A DNA stretch of 64,000 bases from Gautieria morchelliformis (GCA_015179125.1 WHVA01000270.1:1-64000); one strand, 5' to 3'. Shown: positions 21,783 through 34,021, counted from the first letter of the stretch. Notes: a model not told the origin generated them from the letters alone. Numbers and translations are program-made.

Positions 21783-23220
21783 GTGGGTATTGTTAGCCAC
21801 CAACGACGCTCACCACGACGACCTCACGCTACGAGGGCGGGAAGGTATCCGATGATCTTGGGTCGGACGCTATCGCACAGTGGCGTGCGGAGCCTGGCAT
21901 GGATGAGCGGTGACATTGCTTCGTCAGACCTGGAGGAAGGTGATGGGTCATGGAATGCGTACGAACTAGTCGATGGGATTTTCTCCAAGACTCTCAATCT
22001 ACTGGCTGCCCGCAGCATCCTGTTCGCCAGCCTTCCATCCAGGGATAATCCAGGGTCTCTCATTCTGTTTGAAGACGTCGGAACCACATTTCGCGACTTC
22101 GCCATGGATCCCACACAAGACTTGATCGTGTATATGCATAGCTATCTGACGCATCCAGGCATGTGTTGTTTGCGAATGTTCTCCTTCTGCGGTACGTTTG
22201 CTCTGTTCTAGCACTCTTCTCACACATGTCACACTTCATTTCCGGACAATATCTGACAATAAGGCGCACCCGCAAGGTAGGTTTGCAGCCCATGCATAGC
22301 TTCTAACATCGTTTCCTTGTGCTCATATCTATACCTCGGATTCAGCTCGTCATGTCTGTAATGTTTCCATCCGATGTCATTGGGGCCGTAATCCAGATCG
22401 TGGACGAGATCGTAGGTTTCGTGTGACAACTTGCATACCCAGACTGCTATTTCTAGTCGCAAACTAACCTTGCTGCGCTTGGCGACTTTGCGTTCGTCTC
22501 GGACCGGGCGTACGTGCTCACATCCCCAGTTCCCACCGCCTGCTTCCGGGTATACACTTTTTGGTATAAATCCGGATGGTAATGAATCGCCTGTGTCGCC
22601 CTGCCTTTGTGCCACACTTCGTCTTCCCGCCATGCGGGAAGGAGCGACTGCGTCATTGCTTGGCATACATACAGGCCCATTCATTACCAACTCTTCTCAG
22701 CGGTTAAGGCCCCCAAAGGTGTTTGTTACTGCCCCACATACCCGCATTCACATCGTCAGTATCGACCTTGCCCATGGTCCCAATCCTCCAGAGCCTCCCG
22801 CCTCATGTCTTATTGTTATTCGTAACAAGGCCTTTCCTTGCTTATGCAGAACATCTTGAACCTGTAGATGTCCCCTGGGATGATTGGGGTCCGGCACATA
22901 CACGTTGGATTCCGGGCGGCACTGGTTCCCTATGGCTGCGATCATTCACGGCGAGCGCTTCATACGTCTATATGCTCCAGCAGATGACGGTCCAGGTTAT
23001 ATAGAGATGTATGACTTTGGTGTGCCGCATGTGCCTCCATCATGGGTGACACGGCAAGAAAAGATCCTCTGTTAGACAATGTCTTCGAGTCGCCTGTCAT
23101 CTATCGGCTCCCATGTCAATATTAGCCAAGCAAGAAAACCTCCCTTACTCTGGGTTTATGCTCAATGAGGATCGTTTGGTCGGCCTCAAGGTGCGGGATT
23201 GTAACATTACTATAGCGGGC
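21783..23220 (+). pseudogene. Decayed F-box-family protein gene (second, unrelated type)
   Basis: Segments in changing frames recall a common Agaricomycete F-box protein family with a beta-rich body: GSLILFEDVGTTFRDFAMDPTQDLIVY (22055-22130), DFAFVSDRAYVLTSP (about 22480-22530), TRIHIVSIDL (about 22742-22771), VDVPWDDWGPAHTRW (about 22866-22910) and LPYSGFMLNEDRLVGLKVRDC (about 23137-23200). A possible intron lies at about 22190-22262. Several stops and frame changes mean a pseudogene unless many small introns rescue it. The F-box end itself is not visible. Assignment rests on remembered family phrases, so moderate. Confidence 0.45.
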
Positions 23221-23332
23221 CTTAGTAACATGTTTATCGGCGACACTGGAATGATGACACAACGAGCGTTGATGTGTCCGTGTTGTGACCACCCCTGTGT
23301 CACGCGTTGCTGAAACCCTCCTGGTGCTCTTC

Positions 23333-23760
23333 TTGGGAGTTATCCATGCATCTATCTTTTTGATATCCTCCGGAGTGAACTCCTTGAATGTAAGTTGGCC
23401 AGCCAATGTTGGATAGTTCTGCATGAACTCCAGCTGCGCATGTGAGGCCTGTACACCACAGTGGTCAGCTTATACAGGAGGACTAACTGCTGCCACCCAC
23501 GTGTTTGTATGTTAATGCATTCACCAGCTCAGGTCTGTTCGAGCCAGATTGGCATGTCGGGAGAACATCTCGACGGCAGTATCGATTTAACCTTGTTGCA
23601 GGCTGAGCGGTGTGAGCGTTGCCACAGCTGCCTTGCAATTGGGATCTATTACTAGTACCTCATGGCACAAAGTCTCGGCTACGACATTGTCCTGCTTCCA
23701 CTGGTAGAACGCCAACCCTTTGTTGACCAGCGGAAGAACATTCATCTGTGGCCGCCTTGA
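23333..23760 (-). pseudogene. TOM70 C-terminal fragment
   Basis: Minus-strand translation gives [19 protein letters not shown], then [26 protein letters not shown], a TAA where Lys is expected, IDTAVEMFSRHANLAR, a small frameshift, ELVNALTYKH, a GT-AG intron (about 23460-23512) and AQLEFMQNYPTLAGQL. This is the TPR-rich C-terminal end of the mitochondrial import receptor TOM70. The retained intron shows that it came by DNA copying, not as a retrocopy. Upstream TPR repeats, the membrane anchor and the usual terminal residues are missing; after GQL it reads into unrelated FKEFTPEDIKKID. Confidence 0.7.
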
Positions 23761-24133
23761 ATTGGGATCAGAGCAGAATTATACATGTTGTGGGTGTGAC
23801 AACGGATCAGCAAAACTTGCCCAGGCCATGCACGGAGCTCACTCACTGCAAGGCGCGACATGATATGTAGCCGCGTTGCCTCTCAGGCAGATAGCTCAAC
23901 TATACTTGCAGATATGACCGAGTATGTACGAAGCCACGTGCCAATGATCGACGCACGCTTCAACTCTGGACGCCGAGAACACAGGCTTCGATGTTTTCAA
24001 TGAGGTCACAAGTACGCAGTACCATACGGCGCCTCTTGTTGTCTGTTTCCGCCTACCACCCACCTTGAATACTGCGAACAATGAACAACCTTAAGGGCAC
24101 TGGTAAGGGCATGGTAGCGTATGTCCACGATCA
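23761..24133. other. No gene seen; left flank of the complete Ty3 element
   Basis: No recognisable frame. Ends with GATCA (24129-24133), the left target duplication; it should read directly into 38068 in the empty chromosome. Confidence 0.6.
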
Positions 24134-24346
24134 TGTAAAGATGACGATCTTAGACCTTGAGTCACAAGGGCACACAGAACTTAACCAATGTGTGGTATTC
24201 TGATGCTACGTAGTGACAGTATAGGAGTAAGATGCGATGGGAACCGCTGGCCGGTTCCCATGCATAAACTATACAGTGGGTCCCTAAGGGGCCCACTGGG
24301 ATTATGTAACAACTAGAGTACATGTATGGTATCTAGGTTATTTACA
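24134..24346 (-). repeat. 3' LTR of the Ty3 element (213 bp)
   Basis: On the minus strand it runs TGTAAATAACC...CATCTTTACA. It includes the TGCCCTTGTG segment missing from the 5' LTR. Confidence 0.9.
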
Positions 24347-24358
24347 CCCTCCCCCTCT
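24347..24358 (-). other. Polypurine tract
   Basis: AGAGGGGGAGGG on the minus strand directly abuts the 3' LTR. Confidence 0.8.
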
Positions 24359-24379
24359 ATAGACAATTCTAGGGGCCAA

Positions 24380-26364
24380 CTACGACTCATAGAGGTCATC
24401 CATGATGGAATCCTCTAGAGTTGCTGATATGATGATGTCGTCGTCGTACGGGGCTGGTGGAGCACGTGACTCCTCCAGGGGCACCTCCATGTCCACAGTG
24501 GTGATTGGGTGAGGCTGTTCTGCCTCACCACTAGCTGTGGGTTCCGCGTGAGCACTGGGGCCAGCATCCTCGCGGAGCATGGCCTCAATGGTTGGATCCT
24601 CAGCCTGAGGAGGGGGCCGGAAGCGCGCCAGCTCCTGGTCGAGCTGAGCGTGAGTGAGAGGTCGTGGCACCGTGGCCCTCACGTGGCTGGTCTCGAGGAC
24701 TTTTTGTTGGCCCTCGTGGGCGGTGGCACTGATTGCCATGCCGGTGATGCTGCGTTGAACATAATGTTCAATGTGTGCCACTCGCTCGCAAGTGACCCCT
24801 GCGTAGCGGGCCAACCATCTCGCGATCTCGGTGAGTGGGATGTCGGGGCCAGCTCAGCCCCCACCGGGTATGGGCCCGTGATGGATAGCCGCAGGCTGGT
24901 GCTCTGCGGTGTCAGGACTTCCCTGGCATCGACAAGGCTCGACCATTGGTCGGTTGAGCCGAACAGATCGAGCAGCCTCGCCCTGAGAAGTGATGCGACC
25001 CCTTTGACCCGGGGCGCAAGGGCCTTCAACCACATCCAGACATCCATATTGTCTAGGTTGAAGGTGCCATCCACGTTGTCACGGATGGCTGACGGAATTC
25101 CTTCGGGGTTGTGTATCCAGCCCCTTAGGATGGCCGCGATGTTGTGCGGGGTGCCGCCCGCTATCACAAGACAATCCCTTTTGGGATTGCGAGCATGTTG
25201 TTTGTGCTCGATGCGTTTGAATACACCGATCATCTCGCGCGTTCGCGCGAGTTGTGGCGTTTCTTTCACCGGCGTGAGGAGCTCAACGAAGTGTGGGTCG
25301 TCGAGCGGGCAGACGTCGTACCATTGAGTACGACGCTGTTGGGCCTTGCCTACCAGTCGTGGTAGGAGGCCCGTCTTGGAGATCGGTGGGTCTCCGAGTG
25401 GGATGACCATTCCCTCCCCTGGGTAGGGAGGGTGAACTGTCCCTGCCGGTGGAGGCAGGACCACGCCAGGCCTGATGTACTGGGCCTCGACCTGTGCTAC
25501 CCGCCATTGAAGGGCGGGGTTGTTGATCGTGTGCGATGGTGACGCCGCTAGGTATGCGGTGATCGTGCTTTCCTTCGCAATGGCTAACCCATTGATGGTG
25601 TTGGGTGTGCCATGCAATTTCTTGCGCTTTTTCTTCGGCTGCTCTGCCAGCCGCTGTGCCCTCCCCGGGTCATACGTCTTCCAGACAGAGGAGTCGGACT
25701 CCCATCTGTCCAAGGCGCCGTACGCGGCATCAGAAGGTATGCTTTGCCCCTCCGTCGTTGTTGTTGTCGGGGTCAGCACCGATAATCGGGACGCTAGCCC
25801 CGATGTTGCGTGCGCCGGCAAGGGCGCCGTCGCGCGAGGTGATGATGGCCCAGCCACTGGGTCTGTGGCCGGGTCATGTTGCGGCCTTTTTGAGGCTGTG
25901 TGGACGAGGGTAACCTGGAGCTGGGCTGCGCTCAGCTGCTGCTCCACCTCCTTTATTTTGGCGCGCTCGGCTTTGAGCGCATCGTCGTGGTCTTCGACCA
26001 CGCGTTCCAACTCCTTGACCTCTTTTTGGAGGTCATGGATGTCCCGGAGGAGCTCTTCTCGTGCGTCACGCACGATGCCTCTCGGGAGCCATCCCCAGGC
26101 CGCATCGATGGCGTCACTGATGTCTTCGTCCCGCAATTTGACCTTGCGGGTGCCTGTCATGGCCCTTAGGTGCGCGGTGTAGTCCATGCATGTGGCACAA
26201 TTGTCAGGGTGGACGATTGCGAGGGCATCCTCCCACCCTACGATCATCCAGTGCTCCTGGTCGACTGGAGCATGTAGGATATCCGCGGCCCCCTGTCTTG
26301 GGGCCATTGTGTGCATTGTGGACGTTGACAGATCAACGTCCATCCCATCTTTGGGGGGCATCAT
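24380..26364 (-). pseudogene. Third ORF of the Ty3 element, best-preserved copy (~660 codons)
   Basis: It lies between pol and the polypurine tract. From MMPPKDG (26364) the frame is open for about 520 codons, then shifts once near 24845 and continues to IMDDLYES (stop at 24380). Layout: an N-terminal region with several Cys; a coiled coil (LQKEVKELERVVEDHDDALK onward, residues about 125-180); a low-complexity Ser/Thr/Pro stretch; the basic motif PKKKRKK (about residue 245), identical in type to the SV40 nuclear localisation signal; PPPAGTVHPPYPGEG; a conserved C-terminal half (KRDCLVIAGGTPHNIAAILRGW, MDVWMWLKALAPRVKGV, LDLFGSTDQWSSLVDAREVL); an acidic tail. No zinc knuckle, signal peptide or membrane segment is seen, so it does not look like gag or env. 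Function unknown. Confidence 0.85.
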
Positions 26365-26432
26365 CTTTGTGGGGATGATGGTGGTTAGCTTCCAAGAAGC
26401 GATGCTCCCTCGGAAAGATCCGAGGTGAAAAT

Positions 26433-27283
26433 TTAACCGCACCGTGGCTGGCGCGTCATGTGGTCTGCACATGACAGACACGTCGAGCGGCATCTGGGGA
26501 GGTCGCGTGGCTTGCTCACCCCACGAAGCTCTAGATAGTTAATTAGGGCTTCAAGGACCTTGCAGGACGACATGGGTTCCCATGTCAGGTCGCCTAGGGT
26601 CCAACGGACCTGGAACTCCAGGTCCGTCGAGTTTATCCATCGATGTGTGATAATCTCGTCGACGAGCCACTCCTCGTTGTCATTTGCTCCAAAGTCATAA
26701 AATGACTTGGCCTCACGACGAGGGAATAATTCGTCGTTGTTAGCCTCGTATCGTCGTATGAGGCTTGAATGAAAGACCGGTGAAATACGACGGCTTTTCA
26801 GCTCGTCGGGAAGTTCAAGGGTCACCGTCGAGGCGTCGTTGTGGGCCTCGACGACGCGGTACGGTCCAATGTACCCAGGACTAGTTTTCTGGCTCTTCCT
26901 TTCGGGAGAGTTAGGTTCTGGGTCGAGAGGTAGATGCGGTCGTTGGCCGTGTACCTATCGCTCACCATACGTTTCTTGTTTGCATGAGACGTTTGCATCA
27001 CTCGATGCTCTATGATTGCATCGTGTGCCGCCATCAGGTTCCATTTTGCCTGATGTGCGAACCGGGCTACCCCCTTGAACGGGGTGTCCACGGCTATGGG
27101 GAGGTCTATCCGCGGCATATAGCCGTGGTTCAGCTCGAAGGGTGCGAACCCTGTAGTCGCGCTGACATTGCTGTTGAGGGAGACCTCAACCATTGGGCAT
27201 TTCAATGCCCAATTCTTCTGATCGTCTCTGACGACCATGCGCAATATCTGACCGATCAAGCGGGTTGCCTGCTCGGTGGCTCC
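26433..27283 (-). pseudogene. Integrase C-terminal part and chromodomain
   Basis: Continues from the integrase core across the nested insertion (TEQATRLIGQIL...). It includes FELNHGYMPRIDLPI, a YLSTQNL box, a break near 26880 where PQYIGPYRII is garbled, then ISPVFHSSLIRRYEANN and the chromodomain EEWLVDEIITHRW ... LTWEPMSSCKVLEALINYLELRG. The chromodomain is longer than in copy A, where a stop cuts it. Confidence 0.88.
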
Positions 27284-29182
27284 TGTCATGACACGTTTAT
27301 TTCTCATACTCAGATGCTCTGTCCTGCCATTTCTCACTCCATCTCCATGTTTATTCCGATCGCCATTGTCATGTTCGGCAACCGATTCTCACTGTTCACG
27401 CCAATTACCATAGCCACGCCGTCAACGCGCGATCGACGTCTTTGGACTGACTTGGCAGTCATCGCTGGGCCTATCACCTCCTCTGCTCGACCCTCTTACG
27501 ATGGTGTTCTGATAATTGGATTGTCATGACCTGTGTATTTCCTGCACCTTGTTATCCGCATTTCCCCTTTCACTACTCCTCCCCCGTGTTCGCTCGGCTT
27601 CGCCCTCTACCTCGACCTCTCCTCCTCTATTTCATCTCTGTTCGCCCTTCCTCGCATTTCACTGAACGGCCATTCGCTGCTCTCATCATTCGCCAGCAGG
27701 CACACCATCAAATCACGATCGACACCCCTACCTGGCATGATGGCTCATCAGTAACTCCATCGGCTTCTCAATCCAACCCCCTTTTGGTGTTCATACAGTG
27801 CTTAACGCTCAAAACCGACAACTCGGTCATAGGGGGGATGTGGATTGGATCTCGTCCCAGGAAATTTTTTTTCAAGTGAAATAAAGTGGTGCAATTCGTT
27901 CCTTAGGACCATAGCTTCATGTCTATCTGATTACTTTGACCTAATTCGAAAAAAATCTGAGAATTCTCCCTCATATCTGGACTTCAAGCGGAGCTGTCGG
28001 AGTTTAGAGCGGCCCGGCTATCCAGGCACCTCAGCAACCTCCGGAACCGTAACTTAAGCTTCATCCAGAGCAACCTAAAGCCATGGGATGCAGCAAAATG
28101 TGTTCCTATGCAGAACAAGTTACATTGAGAATCATCATAATCTCTGTCCCAATCTGGACAAATATCTGGACGATTATATAAGCGCCCAAAAAAGCGGTAT
28201 TTTAGATTTATGTTCCTTTTGGTGGGTTTCCTTATGAATTTAAATTTTCTAAGCCTGGCGAATCTGGACGAATATCTGGACGATTACATAAGCAGACAAA
28301 AATTCGGTATTTTAGATTTATGCTCCTTTTGGTGGGTTTCCTTATGAATTTAAATTTTCTAAGCGCTGCGCGCAAAACTGAGCGCAGCCGAGAGGGGTCG
28401 CCTCTTAGTGGTGGGCACTGTATGAGCAGGGTGCGTTTGCGGGACGTCCTACCTGTAGGTCGTGTGAGATCAACCCAGTAGATGAAGAACCCGTGCAGGG
28501 CAGTGTATATGCGGGTCCCAAGACATGATTTCATACATAGGTGTCTTCGCCACCTTCACTCTCCGTTGTTTCATGTTCTCCCTCTTCTCTCATTCTATTG
28601 TATGTTTATTTCATCTATGTTGTATCATGACTGCGCACCCCTATCCAACCCTGACTCGTGATGGCCTCTTTCCTATTCGCTGATACCTTACGAGCATTCG
28701 ATATAAGTAGTTTGCATTCGCATGTATATTCCCCAGTTCAATTATCATACGTCGTCCATCTTGTGCAAACTTGACCTCACTGTGATCATCGTCTTGAGCC
28801 TTCTCTTGGAGATTTCTATCTTCAACCAAAAGAGGACTTAGGCATCACTGGTGAGTTCTCATACTTCATCTTCCTTACCTTAGCCTTCGAACTATTTTCT
28901 GTGCTGTTGGCGAAGCGCTCCGAAGGAGCACCTTCGCCGGCGAAGGGATTGTTGAAACTTAGACAGCCCTTCCATGATACCTTGCATGTTACATCGTCAA
29001 TTGCCACGGGCGATTTCACTACGACTGTAGATAGGGCGAGCCCCATTCGGGCAACCCTCTTATCTCATGAACATTCATCGGTTCACTTATTCGCTGAACG
29101 GCATACTTATTCGCACAAGTTATTCGGGTATTCGCTGTGTTCACTAATACACGATATTAACGCTTAAAAACCAATCTTGACA
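27284..29182 (+). mobile_element. LTR-like element, family D, copy 1 (1899 bp, two end modules)
   Basis: Starts TGTCATGAC, ends CAATCTTGACA, with target duplication GCTCC (27279-27283 and 29183-29187). It splits the integrase codons for DGA/TEQ. It carries TATAAGTAG at 28702, a perfect 16-bp palindrome CCTTCGCCGGCGAAGG at 28931-28946, and an internal copy of its own left end at about 27523. No coding region seen. Confidence 0.85.
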
Positions 29183-29900
29183 GCTCCATCCATTTGGGGA
29201 TGGAAGGCAGTTGACATGAGGAGCTTAGTCCCCATGAGTCGCTGTAGTTCACGCCAAAAGATCGACGTGAACTTCGAGTCTCTATCTGAGACGATGGAGT
29301 TGGGAACCCTGTGGAGTCGAACGATCTCCTTCAGAAACAGCCAGGCTACTCCCTTGGCTGACACGCTCGTCGTTGTTGGCACGAGGTGTATGAGCGACGA
29401 TAGTCGGTTGATGACTACTATCAGGTAGTCACAGTCTTTGGACTTGGGCAGAGGCCCCATGAAGTCGATGCCAATCGACTGCCACGGCCTATCCGGAATG
29501 GGTAGGCTGTGTAGTAGGCCTTTGGGCCGTTGTGGCCTGGTTTTCGTCATCTGGCACTTCACCCATGATGTGCAGAACGACTCTATGTCTGGGCTCATGC
29601 CCAGCCACCAATATGATCTTTGAACGTAGTTCGAAGTCTTCAGATGGCCGTAGTGACCGACTATCTGATGTGCCCAATCGATGATGATTTCGATCAGCCT
29701 CCTTCCCCCCTGGAGAACAGAGCGGGGGACGGCAATGACGTCTCTTTTGAGCTGGTTTTTTGTCCAGATCAGCCCGTCCCGGATCCTGAATCTCGGGTGC
29801 ATGTCTGGGTGCGCCATGATCTTTGTGAACATGGCGTCCCTATGGTATGCATCCCATAAGACCTTAGGCAGGTCTACGCCTTGCTCGGCGATCCAGTGCA
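29183..29900 (-). pseudogene. H2C2 zinc-binding domain and integrase core
   Basis: The frame runs from MFTKIMAHPDMHPRF through HQIVGHYGHLKTSNYVQRSYWWLGM, GIDFMGPLPKSKDCDYLIVVI, SDRDSKFTSIFW and TAFHPQMDGA, stopping at the family D insertion. The first two catalytic Asp are present; the catalytic Glu lies beyond the insertion (TEQATR). In the zinc motif the second Cys of CTSC is Trp here (CTSW) but intact in copy A. Confidence 0.9.
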
Positions 29901-30799
29901 GGGGCGCGCCATCATTTCCTGCGGTGATGACTCTGACATCATCGTTGTTGTCATGTGATGCGGCGACACTCCCGGGCTCTCATGAGCCCTCATTTAACCC
30001 AGCGGATTCCGTTATCCTCACCTCTGTCTTCTCAGCGAGGCGTTTAGACTGTTTCGTTGCCGCTGCTTGCAGCTCGATATACTGGTCGGTGGGCAATAAC
30101 TCACCGTGCAGGTCTAAATGCGCATCTGCGTTTATGAAGACGTGGTCTGGGTGATTGTCATCACTCGTGTCGCTCTCGTAGTAGCGCGACAGGCAGTCCA
30201 CTACCTTGTTCTCTACACCGTCAACATGTACGGTATTGAAGTTGAACCGGGAGAGAAACTCCCACCATCTGACCTGGCGGTCAGACAGGCTCTTCTGGGT
30301 CTCAAAGTACTCGAGCCCTTTGTGGTCTGTGACAAGGGTGAACATTCGTCCCAGCAGTTTGTCCTCCCATTTCATGAGAGCCTCGAGCACCATGATTGTC
30401 TCGTGCTTGTGAGTCCGGTAGTGTTGCTGAGCAACGCTGAACTTCTTCTACAAGAAGCCAGCAGGCTGACAGGTTTTCCAGTTGGGACCTTGGCCGTAGA
30501 CCGCACCGACACTGGCTTTTGACCCGTCGGTGATCACCCAGATCGGCTCTGGGCACCGTGCATCTACTAGATGCAGGATCAGGGCCTTAATGCTTTGCCA
30601 GCATTTGTCTAGTAGTGGAGTCCATTCGAATGGATGGGTATTATGTGCACAGCCCGATAGCGGGGTGGTATATGCGCTAACATCTGGCATGTAGTGTGCC
30701 AGATACTGTACCAGCCCGAGGAAAAGCTGGACGTCGTTGAACGTCCATGGCCTGTGTCACTCACGGATGCGTTGCATCTTATCCTCGTCAGCATGTACC
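29901..30799 (-). pseudogene. RT thumb and RNase H
   Basis: Sequence from VHADEDKMQRIRE (then a stop where copy A has Trp) through FNDVQLFLGLVQYLAHYMPDVSAY, VITDGSKASVGAVYGQGPNW, a stop after PAGFL, KHETIMVLEAL, TDHKGLEYFETQKSL and VVDCLSRYYESDTSDD to about 29980, followed by the linker to H2C2. At least two nonsense codons. Confidence 0.88.
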
Positions 30800-32389
30800 T
30801 GTCAAGATTGGATTTTGGGCGTTAATATTGCATGTTAGTGGCGAATGCCCGAATAGCATGTGCAATCTAGCGAATCGCCCAGCGAACAGTACCAAAGAGG
30901 TAAGGGTTAAAAAGTAAGAGGGTTACTCGACAGGAATTCGCCCTGATCTACAGTCATAGCGAAATAGCCCATGGCATTGACGATGTAACGTGCAAGGTGC
31001 CACAGAAGGGTTGTCTAAGTAGCGACAATCCCTTCGCTGGCGAAGGTGCTCCTTCAGAGCCCTTGGCCGACAGCACAGAAACTAACTCGAAGGCTAAGGT
31101 AATGAAGATGAAGTATGAGAAATCACCAGTGAGGCCTAAGTCCTCTTCTGGTCGAAGATAGAAATCTACAGGAGAAGGCTCAAGACGATAGTCACCAGGG
31201 AGGTCAAGTTTGCACAAGATGGACGTATGATAATTAAACTGGAGAATATACATGCGAATGTAGACTACTTATACCAAATGCTCATACGGTGCTAGCGAAA
31301 TAGGAAAGAGGCGGTCTGGAGTCAGGGTTGGATAGGGGTGCGTGGTCAGGATACATAATAGATGAAATAGACATCCAATAGAATGGAAGAGGGGTGCGAA
31401 CATGAAACGACGGAGAGGAAAGAGGGCGAAGGCCCCTATGTATGAAAACACGCCTTGGGACCTGCATATACACCACCCTGCACGGACTCTTCGTCTGCCG
31501 GGTTGGTCCCACATGACCTATGGGTAGGATGCCCCGGGAATGCATTCTGGCCATAGGAATGCCCAAAGGGTTGAGTTGAGAAGATGATGGGACCAGTGAT
31601 GAACCATCAACCCGGGTAAAGGATGTCGATCGTGTTTGATGGCGTGCCTGTTGGCGAATGATGCGAGTAGCGAATGGTCATATGGCAAATGTGGCGAATA
31701 GCAAATGGAGTGAGGAGTGAATGGAGCGAAGATACGCGAACATGGAAGAGTGGTGAAAGGGACAACAGGGATAGCTGGGTACAAGAAATAAATGAGTCAT
31801 GACAGCCTGCACCTCCTTGCAATTCATGATAGGACCAGTGATGAACCAACAATCCAGGTAAAGGATGTCGATCGTGTTTGATGGCATGGCTACTGGCGAA
31901 TGATGCAAGTAGCGAATGGTTATTTGGCGAATGTGGTGAATAGTGAATCGAGCAAGGGGTGAATGGAGTGAAGCTGAGCGAACATGGAAGAGTGGTGAAA
32001 GGGAAAACAGGGATAGCTTGATACAAGAAATGAATGGGTCATGACAACTGTGTAGTGAAAACTTCAGCGAAGCTAATGCGTCCTGCCCTGCAGTGGTACA
32101 AGTCCCATTGAGTCCAACCTGCATGGAGGCTGCAACTGACACTATCCGAATGCATCCTGAGCATGTGGGTCTGTCATGGAGTGGGAATTTAACAGATGAT
32201 GGGTTCTATGATGGATGAGGGCTCCAACACCTGGTGTCCTGGCAGGAATGATGCGAATAGCGAATGCGAAAGCAGTATGGGGATGAATATTTTGGCAAGA
32301 TATTTGCTTGTTCGGGAAGTCGTTCGCTTGTTCGGGAAGACATTCACCATGTGCTGAGGGATGATTCGCAGAATAAACGAATCATGACA
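30800..32389 (-). mobile_element. LTR-like element, family D, copy 2 (1590 bp, three end modules)
   Basis: On the plus strand it starts TGTCAAGATTGG and ends TCATGACA; GTACC is duplicated (30795-30799, 32390-32394). Internal TCATGACA copies near 31798 and 32039 mark two extra modules. It interrupts the RT codons between HIIDG and GVHAD. Confidence 0.88.
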
Positions 32390-32747
32390 GTACCCCTCAG
32401 CCATCAATTATGTGGCCGAGACACTCCATTTGGATGGAATAGAGGTCCACCTCTTTCTTGCTCAGGAACAGGTGATTCTTCCTCAGTCTGTCAAAGATGA
32501 TGTAGAGGTGCTCTTCATGCTCTTGTATTGAGAGCGAAAATATGAAGATGTCGTCCATGTATACATGGATGAAGCAACCTATGCAGTCACGGAAAATGGC
32601 TGTCATCAGCCGTTGGAATGTTGATGGGGTGTTACAGTCTCCCATCTGTATCACCTGGCTCCTAAAGGTGCCAAGGATCGTGGCAAAGGCAGTCTTTGCT
32701 ATGTGATCCGGATGGATTCGGATCTGCTCATATGCTTCCGACATATC
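32390..32747 (-). pseudogene. RT palm domain with YMDD box
   Basis: MSEAYEQIRIHPDHIAKTAFATILGTF ... NTPSTFQRLMTAIFRD ... HVYMDDIFIFS ... MECLGHIIDG. The catalytic YMDD is intact. Both ends are cut by family D insertions 2 and 3. Confidence 0.92.
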
Positions 32748-34021
32748 TGTCAAGGTTGGTTTTTAGGTGTTAATATCATGTATTAGTGAACACAGCGAAT
32801 GCCCGAATAACTTGTGCGAATAAGTGTGCCGTTCGGCGAATAGGTGAACCAATGAATGTTCACAAGATAAGAGGGCTGCCCGAACGGGGCTCGCCCTATC
32901 TACAGTCATAGCGAAATCGCCCGTGGCACTTGACAATGTAACGTGCAAGGTGTCACGGAAGGGCTGTCTAAGTATCGACAATCCCTTCGCCAGCGAAGGT
33001 GCTCCTTCGGAGCCCTTTGCCGACAGCACAGAAGATAGTTCGAAGGCTAAGGTAACGAAGATGAAGTATGAGAACTCACCAGTGATGCCTAAGTCCTCTT
33101 CTGGTCGAAGATAGAAATCTCCAGGAGGTGGCTCAAGACAATGATCACAGCGAGGTCAAGTTTTCACAATATGGACGACGTATGATAATTGAACTGGGGA
33201 ATATACATGCGAATGTAAACTACTTATATTGAATGCTTGTAAGGTATCAGCGAATAGGAAAGAGGCCGTCATGAGTCAGGGTTGGATAGGGGTGCGCAGT
33301 CTGATACAACATAGATGAAATAAACATACAATAGAATGAGAGAAGAGGGAGAACATGAAACAATGGAGAGTGAAGGTGGTGAAGACACCTATGTACGAAA
33401 TCATGTCTTGGGGCCCGCATATACACCGCCCTGCATGGGTTCTTCATCTACTGGGTTGATCCCACATGACCTACGGGTAGGACGTCCCACGAACGCACCC
33501 TGCTCATATGAACACCAAAATGGGGTTGGATCGAAAAGCTGATGGAGTTACTGATGAGCCATCATGCTGGGTAGGGATGTCAATCGTGATTTGATGGTGT
33601 GCCTGCTGGCGAATGATGCGAGCAGCGAATGGCCGCCGTTCGGCGATATGCGAGGAAGGGCGAACAGAGATGAAATAGAGGAGGAGAGGTCGAGGTGGAG
33701 GGTGAATCCAAGCGAACACGGGGGAGGAGTAGCGAAAGGGGAAATGGGGATAACAAGGTGCAGGAAATACACAGGTCATGACAATCCGATTATCAGAACA
33801 CCATCGGAAGAGGGTCGAGCAGAGGAGGTGATAGGCCCAGCGATGACTGCCAAGTCAGCCCAAAGACATGGTTCGTCCGTTGATGGCGTGGCTATGGTAA
33901 TTGGCGTGAACAGCGAGAATCAGTTGCCAAACATGACAATGGCAATCGGAACGAACACGGAGATGGAGTGAGAAATGGGAGAACAGAGCACCTGAGTATG
34001 AGAAATAAACGCGTCATGACA
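32748..34021 (-). mobile_element. LTR-like element, family D, copy 3 (1274 bp, two end modules)
   Basis: Plus-strand ends are TGTCAAGGTTGG and GCGTCATGACA; ATATC is duplicated (32743-32747, 34022-34026). An internal TCATGACA lies near 33775. Its outer module resembles that of copy 1 rather than copy 2. Confidence 0.88.

Noticed and set aside
22229..22690. 153-codon minus-strand frame
   Set aside because: Antisense of the F-box-family remnant, whose phrases read on the plus strand.
31600..32050. Regularly spaced TCATGACA blocks as a CRISPR-like or satellite array
   Set aside because: Spacing is ~240 bp, units are full similar modules rather than short repeats with unique spacers, and the sequence is eukaryotic.
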